A stretch of DNA of 64,000 nt, from the NCBI GenBank assembly GCA_963664365.1, contig OY761144.1, positions 1,116,001-1,180,000 on the forward strand, written 5' to 3'. The position numbers were made by a program, and so were the translations under genes. The notes beneath the pieces are model-generated. The model was not told the DNA's origin. It ran no database searches and saw only the letters and a program-made list of their open reading frames with translations. Origin of the DNA: VXRN01 sp963664365. GTDB taxonomy: Bacteria > Chloroflexota > Dehalococcoidia > Lucifugimonadales > UBA1123. Below, one piece after another: positions 34,967 through 44,500 of this stretch (its first letter is position 1; each line of letters opens with the position of its first letter).

Positions 34967-35389
34967 ATGTTCGTTGACACCAATGTATTTGTACGCGCGC
35001 ACATGGTTGGCGCGCCTGACCACAACATTGCGATAGCAGGGTTGGAACGCGCCATTGAAGATAGCGAGCCCGCTAGAATCAGTCGTCAGATCGTTCGTGA
35101 ATACTTGGCAGTCGTCACACGTCCTCAATCTTGGTCTGATTCAATGCCAATGTCAGACGCACTTGATAATGTCCAGTGGATGATGGACAGATTCCATATG
35201 CTGGAGGATGGCCCGGAAGTTACCGAGACTCTGATCAGCCTATGCCGTGAAGTTCCCATCGGCGGGCGGCAGATTCACGATGCGAACATCGTGGCGACGA
35301 TGCTCGCGCACGGAGAGCGTCGGCTGTTGACGTTCAACCCCAGGGATTTCTGGCGGTATGGTGACCGCATCGAGTTGGTGAGCGGCTAA
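34967..35389 (+). CDS. PIN-domain ribonuclease (VapC-like)
   Basis: A 140-residue PIN protein. The acidic active-site residues are at the expected places: D4 in FVDTNVF, E45 in VREYLAVV, D105 in GRQIHDANIVATM, and LTFNPRDF with D127. VapC toxins of this fold cut tRNA or rRNA and are restrained by a cognate antitoxin. The ATG at 34967 gives the canonical N-terminus MFVDTNVF. It follows the DUF7662-like gene by 7 bases. PIN proteins can also be ordinary RNA-processing enzymes, so toxin activity is inferred from gene order. Confidence 0.85.
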   Translation: MFVDTNVFVRAHMVGAPDHNIAIAGLERAIEDSEPARISRQIVREYLAVVTRPQSWSDSMPMSDALDNVQWMMDRFHMLEDGPEVTETLISLCREVPIGGRQIHDANIVATMLAHGERRLLTFNPRDFWRYGDRIELVSG

Positions 35390-35472
35390 AAGACTGCTCG
35401 ATACGGCTCTTTGGCGCAGGTATCGGAAGACCGCTCCTCACCGAATGCGGTTGTCGATGATTCCGAGCGTCT

Positions 35473-36231
35473 CTACCCCCGGCCTATAAACGGCATCTTG
35501 GTCGCCATGACGCTCATGAACTGGACGTTGGCGTCCAGCGGCAGGTTGGCGATGTACACGATGGCGTCCGCAACGTGCTGCGCGTCCATCGTCGGCTCCG
35601 CCATGATGCCGCCGTGCGCCTGCGGTACTCCCTGGTGCATCCGTTGGGTCATCGGCGTATCCGCGTTGCCTACGTCTATCTGGCTGCACGCTATGTTGTA
35701 CTTGCGGCCATCGAGCGAGGTGGCGCGCGTCATGCCGGTCACCGCGTGCTTGGTGGACGTGTAGGGTATCGAGTTCGGTCGCGGGACGTGCGCCGACAGG
35801 GAGCCGTTGTTGATGATGCGCCCGCCCATCGGATCCTGGCTCTTCATCATGTGGAACGCCTGTTGAGTGCATAAGAACGTGCCCGTCAGGTTGGCGTTCA
35901 CGACGGTCATCCACTGATCGTAGGTCAGGTCTTCCAGAAGCACGGGTGGAGCGCCCGTCCCGGCGTTGTTGAACAGCACGTCCAAGCGTCCAAAGGCATC
36001 TTTGGTCTTGTCGAATAGCGCTTTCACCGAGTCCGGGTCGCCCACGTCGGTTGAGACCACGATGGCACGCGATCCGTCCTCGCCGGCCTCGGCCACAGTT
36101 TCCTCCAGCGGCGCAACCCGCCGGCCTGCCAGTGCGACGGAGTAGCCGTCTCTCAGCAGGGCAAGGGCCGAAGCCTTCCCGATTCCCGTTCCGGCGCCCG
36201 TGACTACGGCCACCCTTCCGTTCGAGCTCAT
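35473..36231 (-). CDS. Short-chain dehydrogenase/reductase
   Basis: A classical 252-residue SDR. It has the cofactor loop VVTGAGTGIGKASA, LFNNAGTG, the serine in NNGSLSAHVPRP and catalytic YTSTK (Y-x-x-x-K intact). DVGNAD follows in the place of the usual PG motif. NAD(P)-dependent oxidation or reduction of an alcohol or ketone is expected; the substrate is unknown. It stands alone on the reverse strand between the PIN gene and ferritin. The ATG at 36231 is the natural start. Confidence 0.9.
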   Translation of the reverse strand: MSSNGRVAVVTGAGTGIGKASALALLRDGYSVALAGRRVAPLEETVAEAGEDGSRAIVVSTDVGDPDSVKALFDKTKDAFGRLDVLFNNAGTGAPPVLLEDLTYDQWMTVVNANLTGTFLCTQQAFHMMKSQDPMGGRIINNGSLSAHVPRPNSIPYTSTKHAVTGMTRATSLDGRKYNIACSQIDVGNADTPMTQRMHQGVPQAHGGIMAEPTMDAQHVADAIVYIANLPLDANVQFMSVMATKMPFIGRG

Positions 36232-36465
36232 CTGCGAAGTCCCCCGTATATTGAATTGATCCGCCCCATTCTACGCCAAAGGGAGGCGAATTGTCAGCGG
36301 GCCAGCCTAGCCACTGGCACGTTGTATATCATTACTGATGCAGGCCCTGCCTGTGATGTTAGACTATCCTCGGAGCCCGGACGGGAAAAGGCGACTGTGT
36401 GACACGCGCGCAATCACGGCAGCCTACCGGCTGGGAGCGCCAAACCCAATCCGAAGGGGAGAACA

Positions 36466-36975
36466 ATGCTGACCAGCAGACTTCAGGACGCAATCAACCG
36501 GCAGATCAATAGCGAGCTATACTCGGCCCACCTGTACCTCTCCATGGCCGCCTACTTCGAGACTATCAGCCTCACCGGCTTCGCGAGCTGGATGAAGATT
36601 CAGCACCAGGAGGAGACGGATCATGCCCTCCGGCTGTTCGACTACGTCAACGATAGGCACGGACGCGTGGTTATCCACGCCGTCGACCAGCCCCCCATCG
36701 AGTTCGAGTCGCCTCTCAGCGTGATGCAGCAGGCGCTTGAACACGAGCGGGAAGTGACGAAGATGATAAACAGCCTCTACGAGCTGGCGATCGCCGAAAA
36801 GGACTACCCGTCGCACGTGCTCCTGGAGTGGTTCGTCGAAGAGCAGGTGGAGGAGGAGAAGACCCTTACCGACATCGTCGACCACCTCAACCTCATCGGC
36901 AACGACGGCACCGGCCTGCTGATCATGGACGAGCGACTCGGCTCCCGTACCGCCGCCGAGGACGCGTCAGCGTAG
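36466..36975 (+). CDS. ftnA: Non-haem ferritin
   Basis: Iron storage protein, 169 residues, all in one four-helix bundle. All expected ferroxidase residues are present in standard FtnA numbering: E17, E50, H53, E94, Q127 and E130. It oxidises Fe(II) and stores the mineral core in a 24-subunit shell. The start has a GAAGGGGAG ribosome binding site 4 bases upstream. No clear Fur box or promoter was recognised in the 234 bases before it. Confidence 0.95.
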   Translation: MLTSRLQDAINRQINSELYSAHLYLSMAAYFETISLTGFASWMKIQHQEETDHALRLFDYVNDRHGRVVIHAVDQPPIEFESPLSVMQQALEHEREVTKMINSLYELAIAEKDYPSHVLLEWFVEEQVEEEKTLTDIVDHLNLIGNDGTGLLIMDERLGSRTAAEDASA

Positions 36976-37018
36976 CGCCGTCGAGACGATAGCGCCCGAT
37001 AGCCCTGTACGGGTGGGT

Positions 37019-37378
37019 TCAGAATGGTCTCGCTCGGCGAGTCACTGGCAGCAGCCGCTCCGCGATGGGGTCCACGACGAAACCCAAAATCTCAAGAGTA
37101 GTGGCGCCGAGCAAACACTCTGCGTCCAGCCCGAAAATGATGGGACACCATCTATCCCGATCCAATACGATGATCCTAGCGGTTCCAACCGGATAGTTGA
37201 CCACGGTTCCGTCGGCAAGCTCGAACTCCTCATAGCCCTGGCGCCGCATGTGGAGTTGTTCGCACAAGGATTGAGAGATCATCGTGTGCAGCGCGCCCGT
37301 GTCAACCGTTGCCTCGACCTGAATAGGCTCGCCGCCGTCTATGTTGCCGATTTCGACGAGCGTGGAAAACGTGCCCAT
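37019..37378 (-). CDS. Retropepsin-like aspartyl protease family protein
   Basis: A 119-residue protein with VEATVDTGALHTMIS (catalytic-type aspartate D26 in DTGA) and a second conserved element LLGATTLEILGF. This is the pattern of stand-alone bacterial clan-AA retropepsin-like domains, which act as homodimers because each chain gives only one aspartate. The start at 37378 has AGGGA 9 bases upstream. Family members in Chloroflexota are common, but substrates are largely unknown. It stands alone between ferritin and an acyl-CoA dehydrogenase gene. Confidence 0.75.
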   Translation of the reverse strand: MGTFSTLVEIGNIDGGEPIQVEATVDTGALHTMISQSLCEQLHMRRQGYEEFELADGTVVNYPVGTARIIVLDRDRWCPIIFGLDAECLLGATTLEILGFVVDPIAERLLPVTRRARPF

Positions 37379-37500
37379 TTCTCAATATCCCTCTGTATCG
37401 CCTTGCGCGGTTCCTATCTGATCGTGAGTCATCAACGATGTGGCTGTTGCTGATGGTAACACAACATACTGGGTGGCAGTCATCGCCCCGAGCCCGGCGG

Positions 37501-37529
37501 TTGACAGAAAGCCGTTTACAATCTACCAT
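37501..37529 (+). promoter_or_regulatory. Promoter candidate of the first acyl-CoA dehydrogenase gene
   Basis: A perfect TTGACA (37501-37506), a 17-base spacer and TACCAT (37524-37529), about 78 bases before the ATG at 37607. Confidence 0.55.
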
Positions 37530-37606
37530 TTTCCGTGATCTTGAATAGTTGCCGCAATAGTGCCGAACATGATTGGCAGCGCTTGTCCAGCAGGGAGGAA
37601 GACCGG

Positions 37607-38830
37607 ATGGATTTCGCCTATACCTACACCGATGACCAGGAAGACTTTCGCAAAGAAGTCAGGTCCTGGCTGGAGGAGAACATCCCCGATGAGATGAAGG
37701 CTCCCGTCGACAGGATGGAGCTGTCGGATGAACAGTACGCCTTCTGGCGAGACATGCACATGGCGCTCGCCGACAAGGGCTGGCTCTATCCCACCTATCC
37801 GAAGGAGTACGGCGGCGGCGGACTCTCCGGCGAGCACGAGACCATCCTCCAAGAGGAGTTCAGGCGCGCCCGCGTCGTCGGTGGATTCACCAATGCGCTC
37901 GTCTTCCCGACCCTTCTCGTCTGGGCCGACGAGTCTCAGAAGCAAAAGTTCCTCAAGCCCCTGCTCAGCGCCGAGAAGGTCGCCTTCCAGAACTTCTCCG
38001 AGCCCAACGCGGGCTCCGACCTCGCCTCCCTCCAGAGCCGAGCCGTCAGAGACGGCGACGACTTCATCCTCAACGGCCAGAAGATATGGATCAGCGGCGT
38101 CGAAGAACCCGACTACCTCTTCGGCCCCTTCATGACAGACCCAGACGCTCCCCGCCATCGCAACCTCGGCTACTTCATGGTGCCGTTCCCATCCGACGGA
38201 CTGTCGCAGGAGCGCATGAACCTGCTGTCCGGAGACGACCAGAGCGTCTTCTTCTTCGACAACGTCAGGATTCCCGGCGACCACCTCATCGGCGGCGACC
38301 ATCAGGGATGGCAGGTCACCCAGACCACGCTCGAAGTCGAGCACGGCGGACGCGGGCAGGCATACCCGCAAGACGAGTCATTGGAGAACCTGCTCGAATA
38401 CGTCAAGAGCGCCGAGCGAGAAGGCGAGTCCATCGGCGCCGATCCCGTCGCCGCGCAGGAAACGATGTCCGCGTACATAGACTCCCACGTCAACGGACTC
38501 CTGAACCTGCGCAACTACGGCATGTACCACGCCCGCCAGGAGATGACATACCACGGCTCGCAGACCTCCATGTTCGGCAAGCTATACAGGATCACGAACG
38601 CTGACCGCGCCCGCGACCTAATGGGCATGTACAGCCTGTGCGGCGTCAATGAGCCGCGCGCGCCGTTCGGCGGCGAGCCGGAGGTGTACCAGCGCGGCAG
38701 CCTCGTGGGAGCGCACCCCGCCGGCACCGTCGAAATCCAGAAGGTCATCATCGCGCGGCGAATCGGCATCAGCCGAACACGCGAACGCGCCGCCGCCACT
38801 CCATCAACAGCCGGCGTGGCCGGAGTCTAG
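37607..38830 (+). CDS. Acyl-CoA dehydrogenase
   Basis: A 407-residue FAD enzyme with all three acyl-CoA dehydrogenase parts. The N-terminal helical domain has FRKEVRSWLEENIP and PKEYGGGGLSGEHETILQEEFRR. The beta-barrel middle domain has FQNFSEPNAGSDLASLQSRAVRDGDDFILNGQKIWIS. The C-terminal helical bundle ends with VGAHPAGTVEIQKVIIARRIG. It oxidises an acyl-CoA at the alpha-beta bond; the chain type is not readable. The ATG at 37607 has GGAGGA 7 bases upstream. A terminator hairpin follows before the second, shorter homologue. Confidence 0.93.
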   Translation: MDFAYTYTDDQEDFRKEVRSWLEENIPDEMKAPVDRMELSDEQYAFWRDMHMALADKGWLYPTYPKEYGGGGLSGEHETILQEEFRRARVVGGFTNALVFPTLLVWADESQKQKFLKPLLSAEKVAFQNFSEPNAGSDLASLQSRAVRDGDDFILNGQKIWISGVEEPDYLFGPFMTDPDAPRHRNLGYFMVPFPSDGLSQERMNLLSGDDQSVFFFDNVRIPGDHLIGGDHQGWQVTQTTLEVEHGGRGQAYPQDESLENLLEYVKSAEREGESIGADPVAAQETMSAYIDSHVNGLLNLRNYGMYHARQEMTYHGSQTSMFGKLYRITNADRARDLMGMYSLCGVNEPRAPFGGEPEVYQRGSLVGAHPAGTVEIQKVIIARRIGISRTRERAAATPSTAGVAGV

Positions 38831-38856
38831 TCCGATCTCAAAACAACACTCGCATT

Positions 38857-38889
38857 AGGGCCTTCGCTTCACAAGGGAGGCCCTCTTTT
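38857..38889 (+). terminator. Terminator between the two acyl-CoA dehydrogenase genes
   Basis: AGGGCCT (38857-38863) pairs with AGGCCCT (38878-38884), followed by CTTTT. It lies 27 bases past the first gene and 15 bases before the next start codon, so it may reduce read-through into the truncated homologue. Confidence 0.7.
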
Positions 38890-38903
38890 GCGCGTAAGGG
38901 GGC

Positions 38904-39728
38904 ATGGTGGACTTCAAGTCGCCATACAGCAAAGATCAGCAGGTATTCCGCGCTGTCGTGCGCGCATGGCTGATCGAGCGCTTCCCCCGAAACCTGAAGA
39001 TCCCGCCCGACGGCAGCCCGCTCGACGCTGAGAACCAGGCCAGAGTCAAGGAGTTCAGGCGCAAACTCGGTGAGAAGGGCTGGCTGGCCCCGTCTTGGCC
39101 GCGCGAGTACGGCGGCGGAGGGCTGACTCCCGGATTCGACGTGGTGCTCATGGAAGAGATGCGAAGGCTCCCTCTCCCAAGCATGGGAGACAACAACCGC
39201 TGGGTTCCTGCCATGATGGTATGGGGAACCGAGGACCAGAAGCGCCGCTTCATCCCTCCCTGCCTTACGGGCGAGTCGATCACCTGGCAGTGCTTCAACG
39301 AACCCGAGTCAGGCTCCGACTTCGCCGCGGTCAACACCCGCGCGGTCCCGGACGACGGCGGATGGCGCATCAACGGCCAGAAGGCGTTCATAACCGGACG
39401 CTTCGACCCCGACTACCTCATCACCCTCGCCAACACCGACCCCGACAGGCCCCGCCGAGCCAACCTCGGAGTGTTCATGGTGGACGCCAACAGCCCCGGC
39501 CTGGAGATCCGTACCATGCGCCTGCTCATGGGAAGCGAGCGCAGAGTGAGCTTCGACGACGTATTCGTGCCCGACGACTGCCGACTCGGCCCCCCATACC
39601 AAGGCTGGGAGATCGCCATGTCGGTCATCGAGGCCGAGCGTGGCGGCGTGGCCTTCCGCCTCAGCGAGGACGGTACAGTCGAAAGCATCTACCAATACCT
39701 GCGCGACCAGCGCAACGAGCAGAGATGA
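38904..39728 (+). CDS. Acyl-CoA dehydrogenase lacking the C-terminal domain
   Basis: A 274-residue homologue of the enzyme upstream. It has the N-terminal helices (FRAVVRAWLIERFP, WPREYGGGGLTPGFDVVLMEEMRR) and the complete middle domain (QCFNEPESGSDFAAVNTRAV, GWRINGQKAFITG). It ends shortly after GWEIAMSVIEAERGG, where a normal family member continues for about 120-150 residues. The stop codon overlaps the moeA start (ATGA), and no missing domain appears in another frame. Without that domain the usual tetramer and much of the FAD/substrate site would be lost. It may be an evolved short form or a decaying gene kept for coupling. The ribosome binding site is AAGGGGG. Confidence 0.85.
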   Translation: MVDFKSPYSKDQQVFRAVVRAWLIERFPRNLKIPPDGSPLDAENQARVKEFRRKLGEKGWLAPSWPREYGGGGLTPGFDVVLMEEMRRLPLPSMGDNNRWVPAMMVWGTEDQKRRFIPPCLTGESITWQCFNEPESGSDFAAVNTRAVPDDGGWRINGQKAFITGRFDPDYLITLANTDPDRPRRANLGVFMVDANSPGLEIRTMRLLMGSERRVSFDDVFVPDDCRLGPPYQGWEIAMSVIEAERGGVAFRLSEDGTVESIYQYLRDQRNEQR

Positions 39729-41026
39729 ACCCACACGATCACGGCCACAGACACCATCACGAGTCCATGCTAAGCGTCGAGGATGCCCTCGATCGCATCT
39801 TGGCCCACTTCCACGTTCTCGAAACCGAGCGGCGGCCCCTGCTGGACGCCCTCGGACAGGTACTCGCCCAAGACGCCGCCGCGCGCCACGACATCCCCCC
39901 CCTCGACAACTCAGCCATGGACGGATACGCGATACAGGCCGCCAGCGTAGCCAGCGCTTCCGAAACCTCCCCCGTCACCCTGAAAGTCGTGGGGGCCGTC
40001 GCCGCCGGCCAACTTCCAAGCGGCGCCGTAGAGCCGGGCACCACGGTCCGCATTATGACCGGCGCGCCCATACCGCCCGGCGCCGACTCCGTCGTCCCGT
40101 TCGAAGAGACCGACGAGATCGAGCGCCGCGACTCCGGCGCCAGCCTCGACCAAATCGGCGTCAAGACCCCGGTGCGTCCCGGCTCCGACATCCGGCCCGC
40201 CGGCCAAGACGTCCGCCGAGGCGACACCGTGTTGGCTAAGGGGAGGACGCTTCGGCCCGCCGAAATCGGCGTACTCGCGTCGCTCGGACTCCAGACCGTA
40301 ACCGTGACCCGCCGGCCCGTCGTCGCCATACTCGCCACCGGAGACGAGCTTCTCGAACCCGGCGCCGACTACGCCGAGGGCAAGATTTACGACTCCAACA
40401 GCTTCTCCGTAGCCGCCGGCGTCCTGCGATACGGCGGCATCCCGAAACTGCTCGGCATCGCCCGCGACAACCTCGACTCCATGAACGCCAAGCTCACAGA
40501 GGGCCTCGACTCCGACATGCTCATAACCTCCGCTGGCGTCTCCAAGGGCGACTACGACATGGTCAAAGACGTCCTCGCCCAACATGGGAAGATAGACTTC
40601 TGGTCGGTCCGAATGCGCCCCGCCAAGCCGCTCGCGTTCGGCGTGCTGCGGACCGACGATGGGAGAGGTGTCCCGCACCTCGGACTGCCCGGCAACCCCG
40701 TCAGCGCGATGGTCGCCTTCGAGCAGTTCGCGCGCCCCGCCATACACAAGATGATGGGCAAGAGCGGACTCGATAAGCCGCGCATTGAGGCGGCGCTTGA
40801 CGAGCCGATATACAATACCGATGGTCGCCGCGTTTACGCGCGCGCAGTCATCTCCAAACGGAACGGAGCCTACCGCGCCAAGCTAACCGGCAACCAGAGC
40901 TCCAACATACTGACCTCCATGGCGAGCGCGAACGGCTTGGCCGTCTGCCCCGAAGACCTGCCCATCAAGAGAGCGGGTGAAATCGTCGAGGTTCTAATGC
41001 TAGACTGGCCTGAGGATGTTTTTTGA
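39725..41026 (+). CDS. moeA: Molybdopterin molybdenumtransferase MoeA with a histidine-rich N-terminus
   Basis: Inserts molybdate into adenylated molybdopterin. The 433-residue protein has HDIPPLDNSAMDGYAIQA in domain I/III and VRIMTGAPIPPGADSVVPFEE. The catalytic region has VVAILATGDELLEPG, YDSNSF and ITSAGVSKGDYDMVKDVL. LGLPGNPVSAMVAFEQFARP follows, and domain IV ends the protein. The first residues are MNPHDHGHRHHHE, a histidine cluster not needed for the fold that could bind metal. The start overlaps the truncated dehydrogenase stop as ATGA. A later internal ATG at 39767 would remove the cluster. The next gene overlaps its stop. Confidence 0.93.
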   Translation: MNPHDHGHRHHHESMLSVEDALDRILAHFHVLETERRPLLDALGQVLAQDAAARHDIPPLDNSAMDGYAIQAASVASASETSPVTLKVVGAVAAGQLPSGAVEPGTTVRIMTGAPIPPGADSVVPFEETDEIERRDSGASLDQIGVKTPVRPGSDIRPAGQDVRRGDTVLAKGRTLRPAEIGVLASLGLQTVTVTRRPVVAILATGDELLEPGADYAEGKIYDSNSFSVAAGVLRYGGIPKLLGIARDNLDSMNAKLTEGLDSDMLITSAGVSKGDYDMVKDVLAQHGKIDFWSVRMRPAKPLAFGVLRTDDGRGVPHLGLPGNPVSAMVAFEQFARPAIHKMMGKSGLDKPRIEAALDEPIYNTDGRRVYARAVISKRNGAYRAKLTGNQSSNILTSMASANGLAVCPEDLPIKRAGEIVEVLMLDWPEDVF

Positions 41027-41532
41027 TGGTTGAAAACGAGTCGATACCCCCGGAGTCGCAAACCCCGGAGCCGCAACCCTTGGAGTCTCAGATAGAGGCC
41101 GACGAGCAGAGCGACGCCGTCGAGTGGCGAAAATACTTCATAGACCCCGACACCGCCGAAGCGTCGCGCCGGTCCCTGCCCATGCTCGTCGCCAGCAGAC
41201 AATGCTACATGTGCCAGCAAGGTCTCCCCGAAGATGTGATCATAGATTCCGACCCGCAGGACTTCATGGACCAGATATACGCCCACTGCTCCCAGCAGGA
41301 CGACTATCTCCTGTCCGACACCCCAATGAAAGAGGCCATATTCCGAGTGCTCCTCGCCGGCGGCAACGAGCCGATGAACGCCGAGGCTATCGGCGCGTCC
41401 CTGAGCGAAAAGTGGGCCACGACCCCATTCCCCCGCGACACATCCCCAAGAGTAATCCAGCGCCTACTCGACAACAGCGCCTACTACTGCATAGCCCCCA
41501 TGCCCGAACCCGAGGCCCAAGAAGGGGAGTAG
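41026..41532 (+). CDS. Hypothetical protein with a CxxC pair and winged-helix-like C-terminus
   Basis: A 168-residue protein I do not recognise. The first 30 residues are acidic and proline/glutamine-rich. The middle has RQCYMCQQGL, a CxxC pair that could bind metal. The second half (MKEAIFRVLLAGGNEPMNAEAIGASLSEKW and PRVIQRLLDNSAYYCIAP) reads like a small winged-helix fold. It starts inside the moeA stop (TGATG), so translation is coupled to molybdenum cofactor insertion. Whether it acts with MoeA or only shares its transcript is not clear. Confidence 0.7.
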   Translation: MVENESIPPESQTPEPQPLESQIEADEQSDAVEWRKYFIDPDTAEASRRSLPMLVASRQCYMCQQGLPEDVIIDSDPQDFMDQIYAHCSQQDDYLLSDTPMKEAIFRVLLAGGNEPMNAEAIGASLSEKWATTPFPRDTSPRVIQRLLDNSAYYCIAPMPEPEAQEGE

Positions 41533-41594
41533 GGCGACGGGCCTGCTAATGAAGTGCAATTAGGTAGGTAAACGCCCCACCTGAGGAATAAACG

Positions 41595-44500
41595 ATGAAG
41601 ACTCAGGACACGCGCGACATCATCCAAGCGGCAATCGAGAAGACCGTCGAGATGAATCCGCAGCAGACCGATGGCGAATGGCTCGAAGTCGTCACGGTCG
41701 AGGCCGCCCCATATATCAGAGAGTGGGACATCAAAGAGTGCTGGCGCTGGAACGAGTGGCCGGACAGGGAAGTACACTTCCTGAACTCCACAAAGTTGGA
41801 CGTGGGAATAGACGTCGTCGCGGCGCGCCGAAGCGACGGAAAGCATGTCGCGGTCCAGTGCAAGTCGCGCCAGCTTGACGAGAGGGGGCATGGCGGCTCC
41901 ATTCCCAACAACGAGATTGCCAAGTTCGCGGCGGCGTCCGCCGGCGGTTTCTGGGCCGAACGATGGATAGTCACCAACGGCGACAACCCACTGGCGAGCG
42001 GTGCGGAACAGTCCGCGGCCATGACGGAAAAGCCCCTCAAACTGGTCAACATCACAAATGACCTAAGCAGGCAGCGCGATGCAAACGTCGTGTTTGATGA
42101 GTGCGATCACTGCGCGAATCCCGATAGCGAGGATGCGACTCAGACCAAGTCCTGTATGCAGAACGAGGCCGTAACGGATAGCGTACGCCTCCTCAAAGAG
42201 CAAGAAGGTTCGGAGAGCGGCGGACTGCCGGTGGGTGAAGCGCGCGGCAGGATAATTCTGCCTTGCGGGACGGGTAAGACGCGGGTATCGTTGCGTATCG
42301 TTGAGGAACTGACTCCTCCGGGCGAAGTGTCAATAGTGCTCTGCCCGTCCATCGCGCTGGTCGCCCAGATACGGCGCGAGTACTTGGAGAACGCCGTCGT
42401 ACCTCTGGACGTGCTGGCCGTCTGTTCCGACGTGACCGCCGGATACGATCCCAAGAAGGAGGGGATTCGCAACGCCAGCGAAGACCCGACGATTGACAAC
42501 AGCAACGTCAGCGCGTCCGAGGTGAAGGGAAAGGTTACGACCGACGCGGTCGAGATAGCCGAGTGGATGCGCCGGAGCGTCTTTGGCGACGTCATCAAGG
42601 TTCTGGTAGGCACCTACCAGAGCAGCGACAGGGTCTCGGAAGCGCTGCTAACCGCGGGTGTGAGGGCGCGAGTTCTTATCGCGGACGAAGCGCACAGAAC
42701 CGCGGGTCTCAAGCGGAGGAACTCCGCATCCTCCAAAGCAAACGCCGAGGAAAGACGTATCCGCGATTTCACCGTCTGCCATGACAGCGACAGGTTCCCA
42801 GTGACGTATCGCGTATATCAGACGGCGACCCCGCGAATCTACGACGGCAAACCGGCCACTGGCAACCCGAATTGGATTGTGCGCTCCATGGACGACGAGA
42901 CCACCTTCGGCGTGGAACTGTTTCGCAAGAGCTACGTCGAGGCCGTCCGCAACGGCTGGCTGTCCGACTACCGCATCATCGCGCTCGGCATCAACGACCC
43001 GGAGGCTTACGAGGAAGCGAACCTGTTGGCCAAGAACACCCGGAGCAAGGGATGGCGCAAACTGACGACGACCGACTATCTGAGCGGTCTCGCCTTCGCC
43101 CTCACGATGGGCGGTGCGACCCAGGGCGACGACGTGGACATCAAGTCGTGCATCGCCTTCATGAACACGGTGGACAAATCGAAGAACATGGCGGCAGACC
43201 TCCAGACCGACAATGTGAAGAAGTGGGTTGCCGGATGGCTCAATGAGAACGCGAACGGGAGGACGATTGCCGATTACACCCTGGAACACCTCGACGCTTC
43301 GAGCAATGCCGCGGCGAGAGAGACGGCGAAGACCCGGCTTGCGAGCGCCGATGCGGAGAATCCTCACGGCATCGTAAACGTGGGTATATTCGGCGAAGGC
43401 ACGGACTCGCCGTCGCTCAGCGCGGTCGCTTTCCTGGAACAGCGAAAGAGCCCAATCGACGTCATACAGGCTGTTGGCCGCGCGATGCGTACCGCGCCCG
43501 GCAAGGATCTCGGATACGTCGTCTGCCCCATCCTGATCCCGCGTACCGCCGACCCCGAAAAGTGGCTGAGCAACAGCGGCCCGGAAGAAGGGTGGCAGGA
43601 GTTGGGTCAGATACTGCTCGCTCTGCGCGCCCACGACCAGCGCATCGAGGAGAACCTCGAAGAACTGCTGCATCTGTATATCCCGAAACCGCCGCCCGTG
43701 GAGCGGTCCATCGTGGCGGTCGCCACCGGTGAGGGCAAGCGCATTCAGTTCGGTGAATATGAAGGCGCTCCCGGCGAGGTGGAAGAGGCAGTCGAGCAGA
43801 TGCTGGAAGGCAATAGCCGCGCCGAAGTCGGAGTCACACGAATTGCGGAAACGTCGCAGACGCCCTACAGGGCGAGCGAACCTACTCAAATACTCACCGG
43901 CAAGAAGAACGACGACGGGAGCACCGAACTCCGCGTGGACTCCGTAGCCCGCGACAAGCCGAAAGCCGGCCAACCGCGCGGTGTGGTCAATATTCAGAAG
44001 ACCAAAGCCAAGGCGCGGAAGATGATCAACACGGGGGAGGGTGGAACGGTCGTCGAGCCTCGCAAGCAGCGCAAGCCCCGCAAGACCGCCAGGGAGCGGG
44101 CCGAGGAGTCGGGACAGTTGATGCTCAAGTTGAGCGGGCTGGAAGACCACGGGAACGCGATCAAGATGAACCTGCTTACCAAGTCCGGCCTGAGCGACAA
44201 CCGCGTCATTCGTGACCTGAACATCCTGGAAGCAAGCGTCAGCGAAGCCGCCCACCACCTTAGAGCCGACGGGCTGCTGCCTGCGCTCAACCGTCACTTT
44301 GGTCTGGACAGGCTCAAGCAGACGGACAAGAAGCAGGCGGACGGTTGCACTATCGCCGCGCTTCTGATGATGAACGCCGCTATGCTGCATCAGCGCATCA
44401 GCAACGGCGCCTGGCTGCCCGGGGTCAGCGACCTTTCGACCATCAAGAACGACGTCAATGTCGTTCAGAGAGTAGGCCGCGAGTGGGAGCGAATCATGCG

